This document shows positions 7,225-14,650 of a stretch of 15,026 nucleotides of DNA, piece by piece. The stretch spans positions 1 to 15,026 of the forward strand of contig JAITNE010000093.1 of assembly GCA_031290635.1 (NCBI GenBank), read 5' to 3'. Under the pieces are notes generated by a model. That model saw only the letters and a program-made list of their open reading frames with translations. It had not been told where the DNA came from and did not search any database. The DNA comes from Tannerella sp. Lineage in GTDB: Bacteria; Bacteroidota; Bacteroidia; Bacteroidales; Tannerellaceae. A program made the position numbers and the translations under genes. Position 1 is the first letter of the stretch; each line of letters starts with the position of its first letter.

Positions 7225-8349
7225 TTATTTTAACTTGATAATTTCGCTGCCGGCAAGCAGGAAAGCGCCTGTGCCGTACACTTCCCAACTATCGGCGCTG
7301 AAATTACGACGCGGGTCGGCGCCTACAGGTTGTACCCAACCTACACGACCTTCTTCGTTGACGCATTTATTGAGCGCTATCCACGCTTTCTCGGCTGCCG
7401 GACGATAAGTCGCCGCATCGAGAATACCGTTGTTGACGCCCCAGGCTAAAGCGTAGCAGAAGAAGCCCGAACCGCTTACTTCGCCGCCGGGGTATGCTTC
7501 AGGATCTAAGAGGCTTGCTCGCCAAAGGCCGTCTTCTTGTTGTATCTCAACAATACGGGCGCTCATTTCCTTATATAATGATTCATAGAAAGGGCGATTG
7601 GGATAGTTGGCAGGCAGTTCTTGCAGGAGGCGAACCAGACCGCCCATAACCCAGCCGTTGCCTCGCGACCAAAATATCAGTTTGCCGTTTTGCTCGTATC
7701 TGTCGGTAGTGTCGCCCTTGACGACATAGTTAAGGTCGCGTGCAAACAGATGTTCCTGCTTGTTGTAGAGCAGGTCGTAGCACTCGCGATAATAAACGTC
7801 CATTGAATCGATATAACTATTGTCGCCGATTGTCCTACTCAGTTTGACGAGCGCCGGAGGTCCCATGAAAAGGGCGTCGCACCACCACCATTTGATGACC
7901 TGTACGCCTCGATATGGATACGGGTTGGCAAGAAATTTACTGATTGAATCTATCGTAGGCTGTAGCAGTTCAGCGTCCTGTTTCAATTTTCCCGAGCGAT
8001 ACAAGTCAAGATAAGTCTGACAAATAACATGATCATCGGCATGAAACCATCGACCTCCGGGCTGCCACTTGTTTGAATCGCTCGCCATGGCAATCATTGA
8101 GTTGTATAGTTGTTCGGACTCGGTTGTTTTCCATGCGGCAAACACGCCGGCATAGAACGCGCCGTTTGTCCAGTCGTTCTGAACGTGAAGGGGATGTGCG
8201 ACCTGCCATTCGGCCGTTTTGTTCAGCATTTCCTTGATATACGAAGCGTCAAAAACATCTACGCTCTTATCTGTTTTCGTCTTACAAGAGGTGCAGAAAA
8301 AAACTGTTATCACAAGACATGAAATAAAACTTTTGATACTCATAATCAT
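7225..8349 (-). CDS. GH105/GH88-type unsaturated glycuronyl hydrolase, probable lipoprotein
   Basis: A 374-residue protein with an N-terminal hydrophobic segment ending in CTSC (19-22), a plausible lipobox with C22 lipidated, followed by a Lys/Thr-rich tether. Family landmarks in order: WTNGAFYAG (60-68), WFHADDHVICQTY (101-113), WWCDALFMGP (155-164) with D158 as the likely general acid/base, SRGNGWVMGG (228-237) and GGEVSGSGFFCYALAWG (288-304). These are typical of enzymes such as YteR that hydrate the 4,5-double bond of unsaturated uronic sugars released by polysaccharide lyases (for example from rhamnogalacturonan). The exact substrate cannot be read. Met 3 is an alternative start six bases downstream. 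The gene begins 13 bp after the phosphatase stop, so the two are probably cotranscribed; no lyase or other glycanase gene lies nearby. Confidence 0.9.
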   Translation of the reverse strand: MIMSIKSFISCLVITVFFCTSCKTKTDKSVDVFDASYIKEMLNKTAEWQVAHPLHVQNDWTNGAFYAGVFAAWKTTESEQLYNSMIAMASDSNKWQPGGRWFHADDHVICQTYLDLYRSGKLKQDAELLQPTIDSISKFLANPYPYRGVQVIKWWWCDALFMGPPALVKLSRTIGDNSYIDSMDVYYRECYDLLYNKQEHLFARDLNYVVKGDTTDRYEQNGKLIFWSRGNGWVMGGLVRLLQELPANYPNRPFYESLYKEMSARIVEIQQEDGLWRASLLDPEAYPGGEVSGSGFFCYALAWGVNNGILDAATYRPAAEKAWIALNKCVNEEGRVGWVQPVGADPRRNFSADSWEVYGTGAFLLAGSEIIKLK

Positions 8350-8362
8350 ATATTTTGAAGGA

Positions 8363-9760
8363 TTAGTATTTAGCTACTTGCAATATTTTCTTTGGTATTT
8401 CGGTGTTGTCAATCTTTTGAGTAAAAAGGTTGGCGCCGACTCCGATAGCGAAGACGGGTACATAGCCGGCTGAATGTGAGGTTGTAGCCCATCCTACACG
8501 CGCTATATCGTTCAGCACTTGCTTGGCTTTGGCGGCAAGCTGTGAGTTCTGCGAATAAAGGTTTTCGTCCTTTAAGTCGCTGTTTTTAGCGATTGTAGCT
8601 TCATAAGTATCTCGCAGGATTTTTTCGTTTTCCCAATTGACAGGTACATCGCGCCAGAAACCCATAGCTTCTGTCAATAAGGCTTTGACGTCGTTCCATG
8701 ATGGTTTGCCGTTCTTCGATTTTACTAATTCGTTGATGAGTTTGGTCAGTTCTTCCTGCGACTGTTTCTGATACTGTAAGTATTTGAGATTCAAGCTACC
8801 TCTACCTACCGTAACACCACCCGTATCATGGTCGGCCGAGATAACAATCAGCGTCTCGTTAGGATGCTTTTTATAGAACTCGAAAGCCACCTTGATAGCT
8901 TCATCCATATCAATCACTTCATGAATAACCGACGCCAAATCGTTGCCGTGACCTGACCAGTCGATTTTTCCGCCTTCGAGCATCACGAAAAATCCCTTTT
9001 TATTGTCTTTCATCAGGACTTCGATAGCTGCCTCTGTTATCTGCTTTAGCGTGAGAGCATTTGCATCGCGGTCGATAGCCGACGGCAGTTCGTTGGCATT
9101 TTCCCAATCCTTTTGCAGCAAAACGATTTTGCCTGCTTTGGAAGCGCCGGACTTGAAATCGTCATAGCCATGAAATATCGTATAACCGGCCGCTTCAATC
9201 TGCGGATATATATCCGGCGCTTTCGACTTGTCGTAGAGCGCATCACGGTTATAAAAACTGCCGCCTGCAAAGAAGTCAAAGTTCGATTTAATAAGGTCTT
9301 GCGATAACTCATAGTACATATTGCGGTTTTTCTGATGACCGTAAAACGATGCCGGAGTAGCATGATTGATAGGCACTGTTGACGCTATACCAACCTTTTT
9401 GCCTGCCTTTTTGGCTTTCTCGGCTATGGTTTCAATAGACTGATTATCAGGATCGATACCTATATAACCGTTGTTTGTTTTACGTCCGGTAGCCAAGGCT
9501 GTACCGCTAGCTGCCGAATCGGTAACATCGTTATCTGCCGAAAAGGTAGTAACTAACGATGCTGAAGGGAACTGCGTCATCTGCAATGAGGCCGAGCCGC
9601 GCTCGCCATTGAGGGCTGACAAATAAACTTCGGTGGCGTTGATTTGGTTGACTCCCATGCCGTCGCCGATAAAAAAGAATACATATTTAGCTTGTCCGAA
9701 CAATGCTTGTGAACAGGTAAATACGACTAAAAGAACTGTAATTAAGTAAATCTTTCTCAT
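8363..9760 (-). CDS. Exported alkaline phosphatase (PhoA superfamily)
   Basis: The start was placed at ATG 9758-9760 because it gives a signal peptide (MRKIYLITVLLVVF, likely cleavage after ALFG or FGQA); a longer frame reaches back to 9847 but crosses the promoter and adds a non-family extension. The resulting 465-residue protein has the catalytic set of alkaline phosphatases: metal ligand D33 in FIGDGMG, nucleophile S82 in TDSAASGTALATG, metal-binding E262 and D267/H271 in LEGGKIDWSGHG, D310/H311 in SADHDTGG, and H429 in SHSAGYVPVFAIG. It hydrolyses phosphate monoesters in the periplasm. It heads the minus-strand run and shares a divergent control region with phoH. No PHO-box-like repeat was recognised, so phosphate control is only a guess. 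Confidence 0.95.
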   Translation of the reverse strand: MRKIYLITVLLVVFTCSQALFGQAKYVFFFIGDGMGVNQINATEVYLSALNGERGSASLQMTQFPSASLVTTFSADNDVTDSAASGTALATGRKTNNGYIGIDPDNQSIETIAEKAKKAGKKVGIASTVPINHATPASFYGHQKNRNMYYELSQDLIKSNFDFFAGGSFYNRDALYDKSKAPDIYPQIEAAGYTIFHGYDDFKSGASKAGKIVLLQKDWENANELPSAIDRDANALTLKQITEAAIEVLMKDNKKGFFVMLEGGKIDWSGHGNDLASVIHEVIDMDEAIKVAFEFYKKHPNETLIVISADHDTGGVTVGRGSLNLKYLQYQKQSQEELTKLINELVKSKNGKPSWNDVKALLTEAMGFWRDVPVNWENEKILRDTYEATIAKNSDLKDENLYSQNSQLAAKAKQVLNDIARVGWATTSHSAGYVPVFAIGVGANLFTQKIDNTEIPKKILQVAKY

Positions 9761-9795
9761 AAGAAATAAGTTATTATGTTGTAAAAAAATCGCCA

Positions 9796-9803
9796 CAAAG
9801 ATA
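9796..9803 (-). promoter_or_regulatory. Probable -7 box for the alkaline phosphatase gene
   Basis: The minus strand reads TATCTTTG, an exact TAnnTTTG match, giving a leader of about 33 nt before the ATG at 9760. The best -33 candidates are TTTG (plus CAAA 9819-9822, only 15 bp away) or ATTG (CAAT 9823-9826, 19 bp away). It is part of a 10-bp inverted repeat with the phoH box. Confidence 0.6.
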
Positions 9804-9811
9804 CTAAATGT

Positions 9812-9841
9812 TTTGAAACAAACAATTTTTTTGTATCTTTG
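9812..9841 (+). promoter_or_regulatory. Probable phoH-purC-aroE promoter
   Basis: TTTG at 9812-9815 and TATCTTTG at 9834-9841 match the Bacteroides -33 and -7 boxes with an 18-bp spacer. The -7 box ends four bases before the phoH ATG (9846), so the transcript should start at or next to the start codon. Confidence 0.65.
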
Positions 9842-9845
9842 TAGC

Positions 9846-10775
9846 ATGATTGAGCGTATTTATATACTTGAAAACGTTGACCCGCTTACGTTTTACGGCG
9901 TCAATAACTCTCATCTGCAACTTGTTAAGAATCTCTTCCCCAAGCTGCGGATAGTAGCTCGCGGCAATGTGATGAAAGTCATCGGCGATGAGGATGAATC
10001 GGAAAATTTCCTCCGCAAAATACGCGAGATAGAGAAGTATTGCGAATCGTTCAACAGTATAACTGAGGATGTGATTATCGGCATAGTTCGTGGCGAGAAG
10101 ATAGAGATTGAGAAACAAGACAATATCATTATTTATGGCATGAACGGCAAGGTTATAACAGCGCGCTCGGAAAATCAGCAGAAGTTGGTCAAGAGCTTCG
10201 ACGATAATGACTTGGTTTTTGTCGTCGGACCTGCCGGATCGGGCAAGACTTACGTAGCTATAGCTTTAGCTGTCAAGGCATTGAAGAACAAGCAGGCGAG
10301 GCGGTTGATATTGAGCCGTCCTGCAGTTGAGGCAGGCGAGAAATTAGGCTTTCTGCCGGGCGAGATGAAGGACAAACTCGACCCATATCTACAGCCTCTC
10401 TACGATGCTTTGCAGGAGATGATACCTTCGGCCAAGCTCAAGGAGTTTATGGAGAACAATACTATTCAGATAGCGCCGCTTGCATTCATGCGGGGTAGGA
10501 CGCTGAATGACGCCGTCGTCATCCTTGATGAAGCGCAGAACACTACAACGCTTCAGATAAAGATGTTCCTCACAAGGCTTGGCGTTAATGCCAAGATGAT
10601 TGTTACCGGCGACACTACGCAGATAGACCTGCCGCCAACGGCAAAGTCAGGCCTCGTTCATGCGATGGAGGTTCTCGAACATGTTCCGGGCATCGGACGT
10701 ATTCGTTTCGAGAAGAAAGACATCGTCCGCCACAAGTTAGTGCAACGTATTGTCGAAGCGTATGAGAAAACTTAA
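9846..10775 (+). CDS. phoH: PhoH-family P-loop ATPase
   Basis: Translated from ATG 9846 the protein has 309 residues. That start is chosen because MIERIYILENVDPLTFYGVNN is the usual N-terminus of Bacteroidales PhoH proteins as I know them; an ATG at 9813 would add 11 residues and lie in the promoter. An N-terminal RNA-binding-like region (FPKLRIVARGN, 31-41) precedes the ATPase core with Walker A GPAGSGKT (128-135), SRPAVEAGEKLGFLPG (157-172) and Walker B VVILDEAQN (224-232), then TGDTTQIDLP (254-263). PhoH/YbeZ proteins are cytoplasmic ATPases linked to RNA processing and ribosome maturation with YbeY; despite the name, a phosphate role is not established. First gene of the operon, with purC 14 bp downstream. 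Confidence 0.95.
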   Translation: MIERIYILENVDPLTFYGVNNSHLQLVKNLFPKLRIVARGNVMKVIGDEDESENFLRKIREIEKYCESFNSITEDVIIGIVRGEKIEIEKQDNIIIYGMNGKVITARSENQQKLVKSFDDNDLVFVVGPAGSGKTYVAIALAVKALKNKQARRLILSRPAVEAGEKLGFLPGEMKDKLDPYLQPLYDALQEMIPSAKLKEFMENNTIQIAPLAFMRGRTLNDAVVILDEAQNTTTLQIKMFLTRLGVNAKMIVTGDTTQIDLPPTAKSGLVHAMEVLEHVPGIGRIRFEKKDIVRHKLVQRIVEAYEKT

Positions 10776-10789
10776 AATTCAAATAAATT

Positions 10790-11770
10790 ATGGAAGTATT
10801 TACAAGTACAGAGATTCAGTTCCCAAGAGCGAACGGATTTTATCGCGGCAAGGTTCGCGACGTTTATTTTATCAGTACCGACAAGTTAGTCGTGATAGTA
10901 ACTGACCGTATTTCGGCCTTTGATGTGGTTTTACCTAAGGGTATTCCTTATAAAGGTCAGGTACTCAACCAGATGACGGCAAAATTTCTTGACGATACTC
11001 AGGATATTTGTCCTAATTGGAAGCTTGCCACGCCCGACCCGAATGTTACGGTCGGTATCCGTTGTAAAGGTTTTCCGGTTGAGATGATTGTGCGCGGCTA
11101 TCTGTGTGGTAGCGCTTGGCGCGCCTACAAAGGCGGCGTCCGCGAGATTTGCGGCATTCAGCTACCCGACGGCATGCGCGAGAACGAAAAGTTCCCGACT
11201 CCTATCATTACGCCTACAACGAAGGCGGAGCAGGGCCAGCACGACGAGGATATCTCGAAAGAAGAAATAATAGCGCAAAACCTCGTCTCGGCGGATGATT
11301 ACGCCGTGATTGAGAAATATGCGCTCGCCCTCTTTGCACGCGGCACGGAGATAGCCGCCAAACGCGGATTGATACTTGTTGATACTAAGTATGAATTTGG
11401 CAAGTTTGACGACAAAATATATCTTATGGACGAGATTCATACCCCCGACTCCTCGCGTTACTTCTACTCGGACGGCTATCAGGAACGCTTCGAGAAAGGC
11501 GAGCCGCAACGACAACTTTCTAAAGAATTTGTGCGCGAGTGGCTGATGGAGAACGGTTTTCAAGGCCAGAAAGGACAACAAATACCCGAAATGACGCCCG
11601 AAATCATCGAAGCCATATCTAACAGATATATAGAGCTTTACGAAAAGATTACGGGCGAAAAATTCATCAGAGAAGATAGGAGTGAAGATAGTCATATTGG
11701 TATCTATGGCCGTATATACGAAAATTCAATGGACTATCTTTTCAGTATCGGGGTTGACTATATAATGTAA
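10790..11770 (+). CDS. purC: Phosphoribosylaminoimidazole-succinocarboxamide (SAICAR) synthase
   Basis: A 326-residue cytoplasmic enzyme of purine synthesis that joins CAIR and aspartate using ATP. Landmarks: RGKVRDVY (19-26) in the nucleotide-binding N-terminus, [23 protein letters not shown] (38-60), [14 protein letters not shown] (97-110), [13 protein letters not shown] (141-153), and the family signature [11 protein letters not shown] (194-204) followed by [13 protein letters not shown] (212-224). The length is that of the long bacterial/yeast-like form rather than the roughly 240-residue E. coli form. It starts 14 bp after phoH and ends 5 bp before aroE, so it is an internal operon gene. 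Confidence 0.97.
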   Translation: MEVFTSTEIQFPRANGFYRGKVRDVYFISTDKLVVIVTDRISAFDVVLPKGIPYKGQVLNQMTAKFLDDTQDICPNWKLATPDPNVTVGIRCKGFPVEMIVRGYLCGSAWRAYKGGVREICGIQLPDGMRENEKFPTPIITPTTKAEQGQHDEDISKEEIIAQNLVSADDYAVIEKYALALFARGTEIAAKRGLILVDTKYEFGKFDDKIYLMDEIHTPDSSRYFYSDGYQERFEKGEPQRQLSKEFVREWLMENGFQGQKGQQIPEMTPEIIEAISNRYIELYEKITGEKFIREDRSEDSHIGIYGRIYENSMDYLFSIGVDYIM

Positions 11771-11775
11771 TTTGA

Positions 11776-12525
11776 ATGAAGAAACTGTACGGTTTGATAG
11801 GTTTTCCGTTGGGACACTCATTCTCAAAGGATTATTTTAACAACAAGTTTGCCTCTGAAGGCATTGATGCAGAGTATATTAATTTCGTTATAGAGGATGT
11901 CAACGACCTGAAGTATATCTTGCGCGAAAACCCCGCCTTATGCGGTCTGAACGTTACTCTGCCTCACAAGGTCAACGTCATCCAGCTGCTCGACAGCATC
12001 ACCGAGAACGCCGGTAATATTGGAGCCGTCAATGTGATTAAGTTCAAGCGCGGCACGTTCGGCAAACTGATTCTTGAGGGACATAACTCTGATATAACCG
12101 GCTTCAAGAAGTCGGCACAACCCTTGCTCACCGAGAAGCACAAGTATGCGCTGATACTCGGCACCGGCGGAGCATCAAAGGCTATCTATCACGGTTTGAA
12201 GCAATTAGGCGTCTATGCTACATTCGTTTCGCGCACTCCGCAAGAGTTCTGCATCACCTACAACGATATAAACCAAAACACGCTTGACTACTACAAGGTG
12301 ATTGTCAACGCCACGCCTTTGGGAATGTATCCCAATACCGAGACTTGTCCCGAACTGCCTTACGAGTGTTTGACGCCCGACCATATCCTTTACGACTTGA
12401 TTTATAATCCTGATGAAACGCTTTTTATGAAACGTGGACGCGAGCGTGGCGCCATCGTCAAGAACGGCCTCGAAATGCTGCTTCTCCAAGCCTTTGTCTC
12501 ATGGGAGATATGGAACAGGGAATAG
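11776..12525 (+). CDS. aroE: Shikimate dehydrogenase (NADP+)
   Basis: A 249-residue protein, slightly shorter than E. coli AroE. Shikimate-binding residues are visible in GHSFSKDYF (13-21) and NVTLPHK (59-65, with catalytic K65), NIGAVN (81-86) and GHNSDITGF (102-110, catalytic D106). The NADP-binding loop is GTGGASKA (129-136), with VSRTP (151-155) in the position that usually selects NADP phosphate. NATPLGMYP (178-186), DLIYNP (207-212) and NGLEMLLLQA (230-239) complete the family pattern. It reduces 3-dehydroshikimate to shikimate in aromatic amino acid synthesis. The start is 5 bp after the purC stop. Its stop lies 9 bp from the convergent AAA-ATPase stop, with no terminator hairpin between. 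Confidence 0.96.
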   Translation: MKKLYGLIGFPLGHSFSKDYFNNKFASEGIDAEYINFVIEDVNDLKYILRENPALCGLNVTLPHKVNVIQLLDSITENAGNIGAVNVIKFKRGTFGKLILEGHNSDITGFKKSAQPLLTEKHKYALILGTGGASKAIYHGLKQLGVYATFVSRTPQEFCITYNDINQNTLDYYKVIVNATPLGMYPNTETCPELPYECLTPDHILYDLIYNPDETLFMKRGRERGAIVKNGLEMLLLQAFVSWEIWNRE

Positions 12526-12534
12526 TGAGCTATT

Positions 12535-14274
12535 TTAGATTTCTTCTATCTCTACCTTCCTCTTGCCGATATAGATGACAGACAAGTAACGAACGTCGGT
12601 GCGGTCTCGGAATAGATAAGAGGAGCGATACTTAGCCAACTGTTCGCGCGACTTCTGTTTCTTGGCTTCAATGACAGCCGGTTTGTTAGCGTCTGTCTGC
12701 TTGACATATTTTATCTCCCAAACCCATTCGTAAGGCATGTTGCGATATATTCCGCTGCGCATCAGATAAATATCCGTAACACCCTCCGAGACCTCCATCT
12801 CCGAAATAGGAATAAAGTACTTGCCGTAAAAAAGATTAGTCAACAGTATTATTTTCAGATACTTCTCATCAAATTGTCGCAGGTCTCTAACCGAGAGGTT
12901 GCGAACGAAAGCCGTGCTGATATATTCAATGAATTGCTGAGCCTTGCCGTTGACAGCGAATTTGTACATAGAATCTGACAGCATACTGAAGTCTTCGCGA
13001 ATCTCCTCGTTGCGCTCGAGTGTCAGTTTCGATATATACTCCCAATAAACCATTTTGATGGAATAGTTGGGGATTACCAACTTAGGTATTGAACTAGTGT
13101 TGTCGATAGTCAACAGGCCGAAATAGAAAAGAAGAGAGGCGAAGCGGCTACTTTCGGTCAGTTCGTTAAGCGAAAATTTGGGTACAACTCTGCCGCCAAT
13201 ACTGCCGTTGTTCACAATATCCATCAACTGTTGCCGGTTTGCTTCATTGTTGAAAAGCTTCGCTATCCGACCGTAATCCATCTTGAGGTTCTCGTCGATA
13301 ATATTCTCCGTTGGACGCTTCTCGTCAAGCAACTCGTTGAAGAGATACAGCATCATTGAAGGATTGTAAACTAATTTTTCACCTTCGGCATGAAACAAGT
13401 AGCCGTTATACATCTTTTTGATGTCCACAGAAATCCACGAACGGTCGACCCCCGATTCTTCAATCAGATACTCTACTTCTTCCTGCGTAAAACCAAGTAT
13501 CTCATTATATTTTCCCTTCAGCGAGATATTGTTCGAAATATTAAATCCACTGGTCATATCGTCAAGCATGATAGGAGTGATACCGACTATCAGAATACGC
13601 TCAATAATAGTTTTACTGTTAATTTTCAGCGTCTCGTAGAAATCGCGCACAATGCTGTTAGCGCCTACCATTTTGCGATAGTATTCATCGCCATCTCCTT
13701 CGCCCTTAGCAATGATGTCATTAGCGAAATGATCGTACTCGTCGATGATTACAAATACCTTCTTACCAATTTCTTTAGCCGCTCTAAATATCAGACCTAA
13801 AGACTTGATACCCGGTGGTGAAGCAGGTAATCTCATCTGTTCAACAATATCTCCGGCGTAAGATATGGAATCTCTGTGGTCGTTAAAAAAATTGCATACA
13901 CAATCCTCAATTCTATCGGAAAATGATTCTCTGAAACGCTCTTCGCTTGTAGTATCCAAAGCCGAAAAATCCAAGTTCAGTACCACATAGTTGTTCTTGT
14001 TTGGCGTCGGATGCTTGCCTATATAAAAGTTACCGAAGAGACGGTCGAACTTATCTGTCATTCCATAATCGTAATAACACGACAACATGGTAAGAAACAA
14101 ACTCTTACCGAACTTGCGCGGACGAGTAAAGAACAAATTCCTGTTCGGCTCATTTTCGAGTAATTCAATGAACCGAGTTTTATCCACATAGACGTAATTA
14201 TCAGTGATTAACGTCTCAAAATTCGACATGCCGTAAGGCAATTTTCTTGGCTTTTTTGCTTCCATAAGCATCAT
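12535..14274 (-). CDS. AAA-ATPase-like protein with C-terminal PD-(D/E)XK nuclease-like domain
   Basis: A 579-residue protein from the ATG at 14274. An alternative ATG at 14265 gives MEAKKPRKLPYG, which aligns better with the left-edge paralogue. N-terminal half: YVDKT (29-33), Walker-A-like RPRKFGKS (51-58), Walker B with IIDEYD (176-181), and YNGY (289-292), the AAA-ATPase-like (PF09820) layout. C-terminal half: GVTDIYL with D501 and WEIKY with E520/K522, fitting the D...ExK core of a PD-(D/E)XK fold (PF08011/DUF1703-type), followed by a Gln/Lys helix (about 535-550). ATP binding and a nuclease-like domain together suggest a nucleic-acid role, but the family's function is not established. 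The protein is predicted cytoplasmic, with no signal peptide. The gene is convergent with aroE and has several promoter-like boxes upstream. Confidence 0.9.
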   Translation of the reverse strand: MMLMEAKKPRKLPYGMSNFETLITDNYVYVDKTRFIELLENEPNRNLFFTRPRKFGKSLFLTMLSCYYDYGMTDKFDRLFGNFYIGKHPTPNKNNYVVLNLDFSALDTTSEERFRESFSDRIEDCVCNFFNDHRDSISYAGDIVEQMRLPASPPGIKSLGLIFRAAKEIGKKVFVIIDEYDHFANDIIAKGEGDGDEYYRKMVGANSIVRDFYETLKINSKTIIERILIVGITPIMLDDMTSGFNISNNISLKGKYNEILGFTQEEVEYLIEESGVDRSWISVDIKKMYNGYLFHAEGEKLVYNPSMMLYLFNELLDEKRPTENIIDENLKMDYGRIAKLFNNEANRQQLMDIVNNGSIGGRVVPKFSLNELTESSRFASLLFYFGLLTIDNTSSIPKLVIPNYSIKMVYWEYISKLTLERNEEIREDFSMLSDSMYKFAVNGKAQQFIEYISTAFVRNLSVRDLRQFDEKYLKIILLTNLFYGKYFIPISEMEVSEGVTDIYLMRSGIYRNMPYEWVWEIKYVKQTDANKPAVIEAKKQKSREQLAKYRSSYLFRDRTDVRYLSVIYIGKRKVEIEEI

Positions 14275-14282
14275 TTTTTCTG

Positions 14283-14290
14283 CAAAGATA
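14283..14290 (-). promoter_or_regulatory. Probable -7 box nearest the AAA-ATPase gene (12535-14274)
   Basis: The minus strand reads TATCTTTG followed by CAG, the same arrangement as the box before the left-edge paralogue (TACCTTTGCAG). A start here would leave about 6 nt before ATG 14274 or 15 nt before ATG 14265, which favours the latter. No -33 TTTG is seen. Confidence 0.45.
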
Positions 14291-14412
14291 GTAAAATAAA
14301 GTCAGAAGTAGAATTTTTTATCTACGAAACGAAGTTGTACGCATGACAAATATAATGGAAAATTAATATTATGTTATATTTTGCAAAAGTACAGGTTTCA
14401 GCGAAATCGTAC

Positions 14413-14432
14413 AATACCATATTTATGGTATT
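14413..14432. repeat. 20-bp perfect palindrome, operator-like
   Basis: AATACCATA (14413-14421) and TATGGTATT (14424-14432) are exact reverse complements around TT. It lies between the distal minus-strand promoter (14480-14511) and the proximal boxes of the AAA-ATPase gene, and about 220 bp before the SusC-like start on the other strand. Confidence 0.6.
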
Positions 14433-14479
14433 TAGCAAAAAAACATTTTAATTGTCTCAAAACGTCATCTAAGACGCTG

Positions 14480-14511
14480 CAAATATACGGAACAATTTTC
14501 AAATAGCCAAA
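14480..14511 (-). promoter_or_regulatory. Distal minus-strand promoter, best -33/-7 pair in the window
   Basis: On the minus strand TTTG (plus CAAA 14508-14511), a 20-bp spacer and TATATTTG (plus CAAATATA 14480-14487) match both Bacteroides promoter elements at an accepted distance. Transcription would start near 14477 and give a leader of about 200 nt before the AAA-ATPase gene, or produce a short RNA. Additional minus-strand boxes lie at 14384-14391 (TACTTTTG, with ATTG 20 bp upstream) and 14347-14354 (TATATTTG). No exact TAnnTTTG box was found on the plus strand before the SusC-like gene, so its promoter is unidentified. Confidence 0.55.
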
Positions 14512-14650
14512 ACTTTTTACATATTTTTTACGCCTTTCCTTAAAATATTTTTCAACACCCCTATTAAGGCGTTTTTCTATTTAACATAATATTAATTATC
14601 CATCACTTATCTGATGATTTACATTTTTTAAACAAATAAAAATATTGATT

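Noticed and set aside
9813..9845. Upstream phoH start at 9813
   Set aside because: The extra 11 residues are encoded by the promoter itself. The conserved N-terminus begins at 9846.
9761..9847. Longer alkaline phosphatase start at 9847
   Set aside because: It would place 29 residues over the divergent promoter region and in front of a clear signal peptide.
14530..14572. Intrinsic terminator (ACGCCTT ... AAGGCGT then TTTTT)
   Set aside because: Arms are only 7 bp with a 29-base loop, and no plus-strand gene lies upstream to be terminated. Too weak to annotate.
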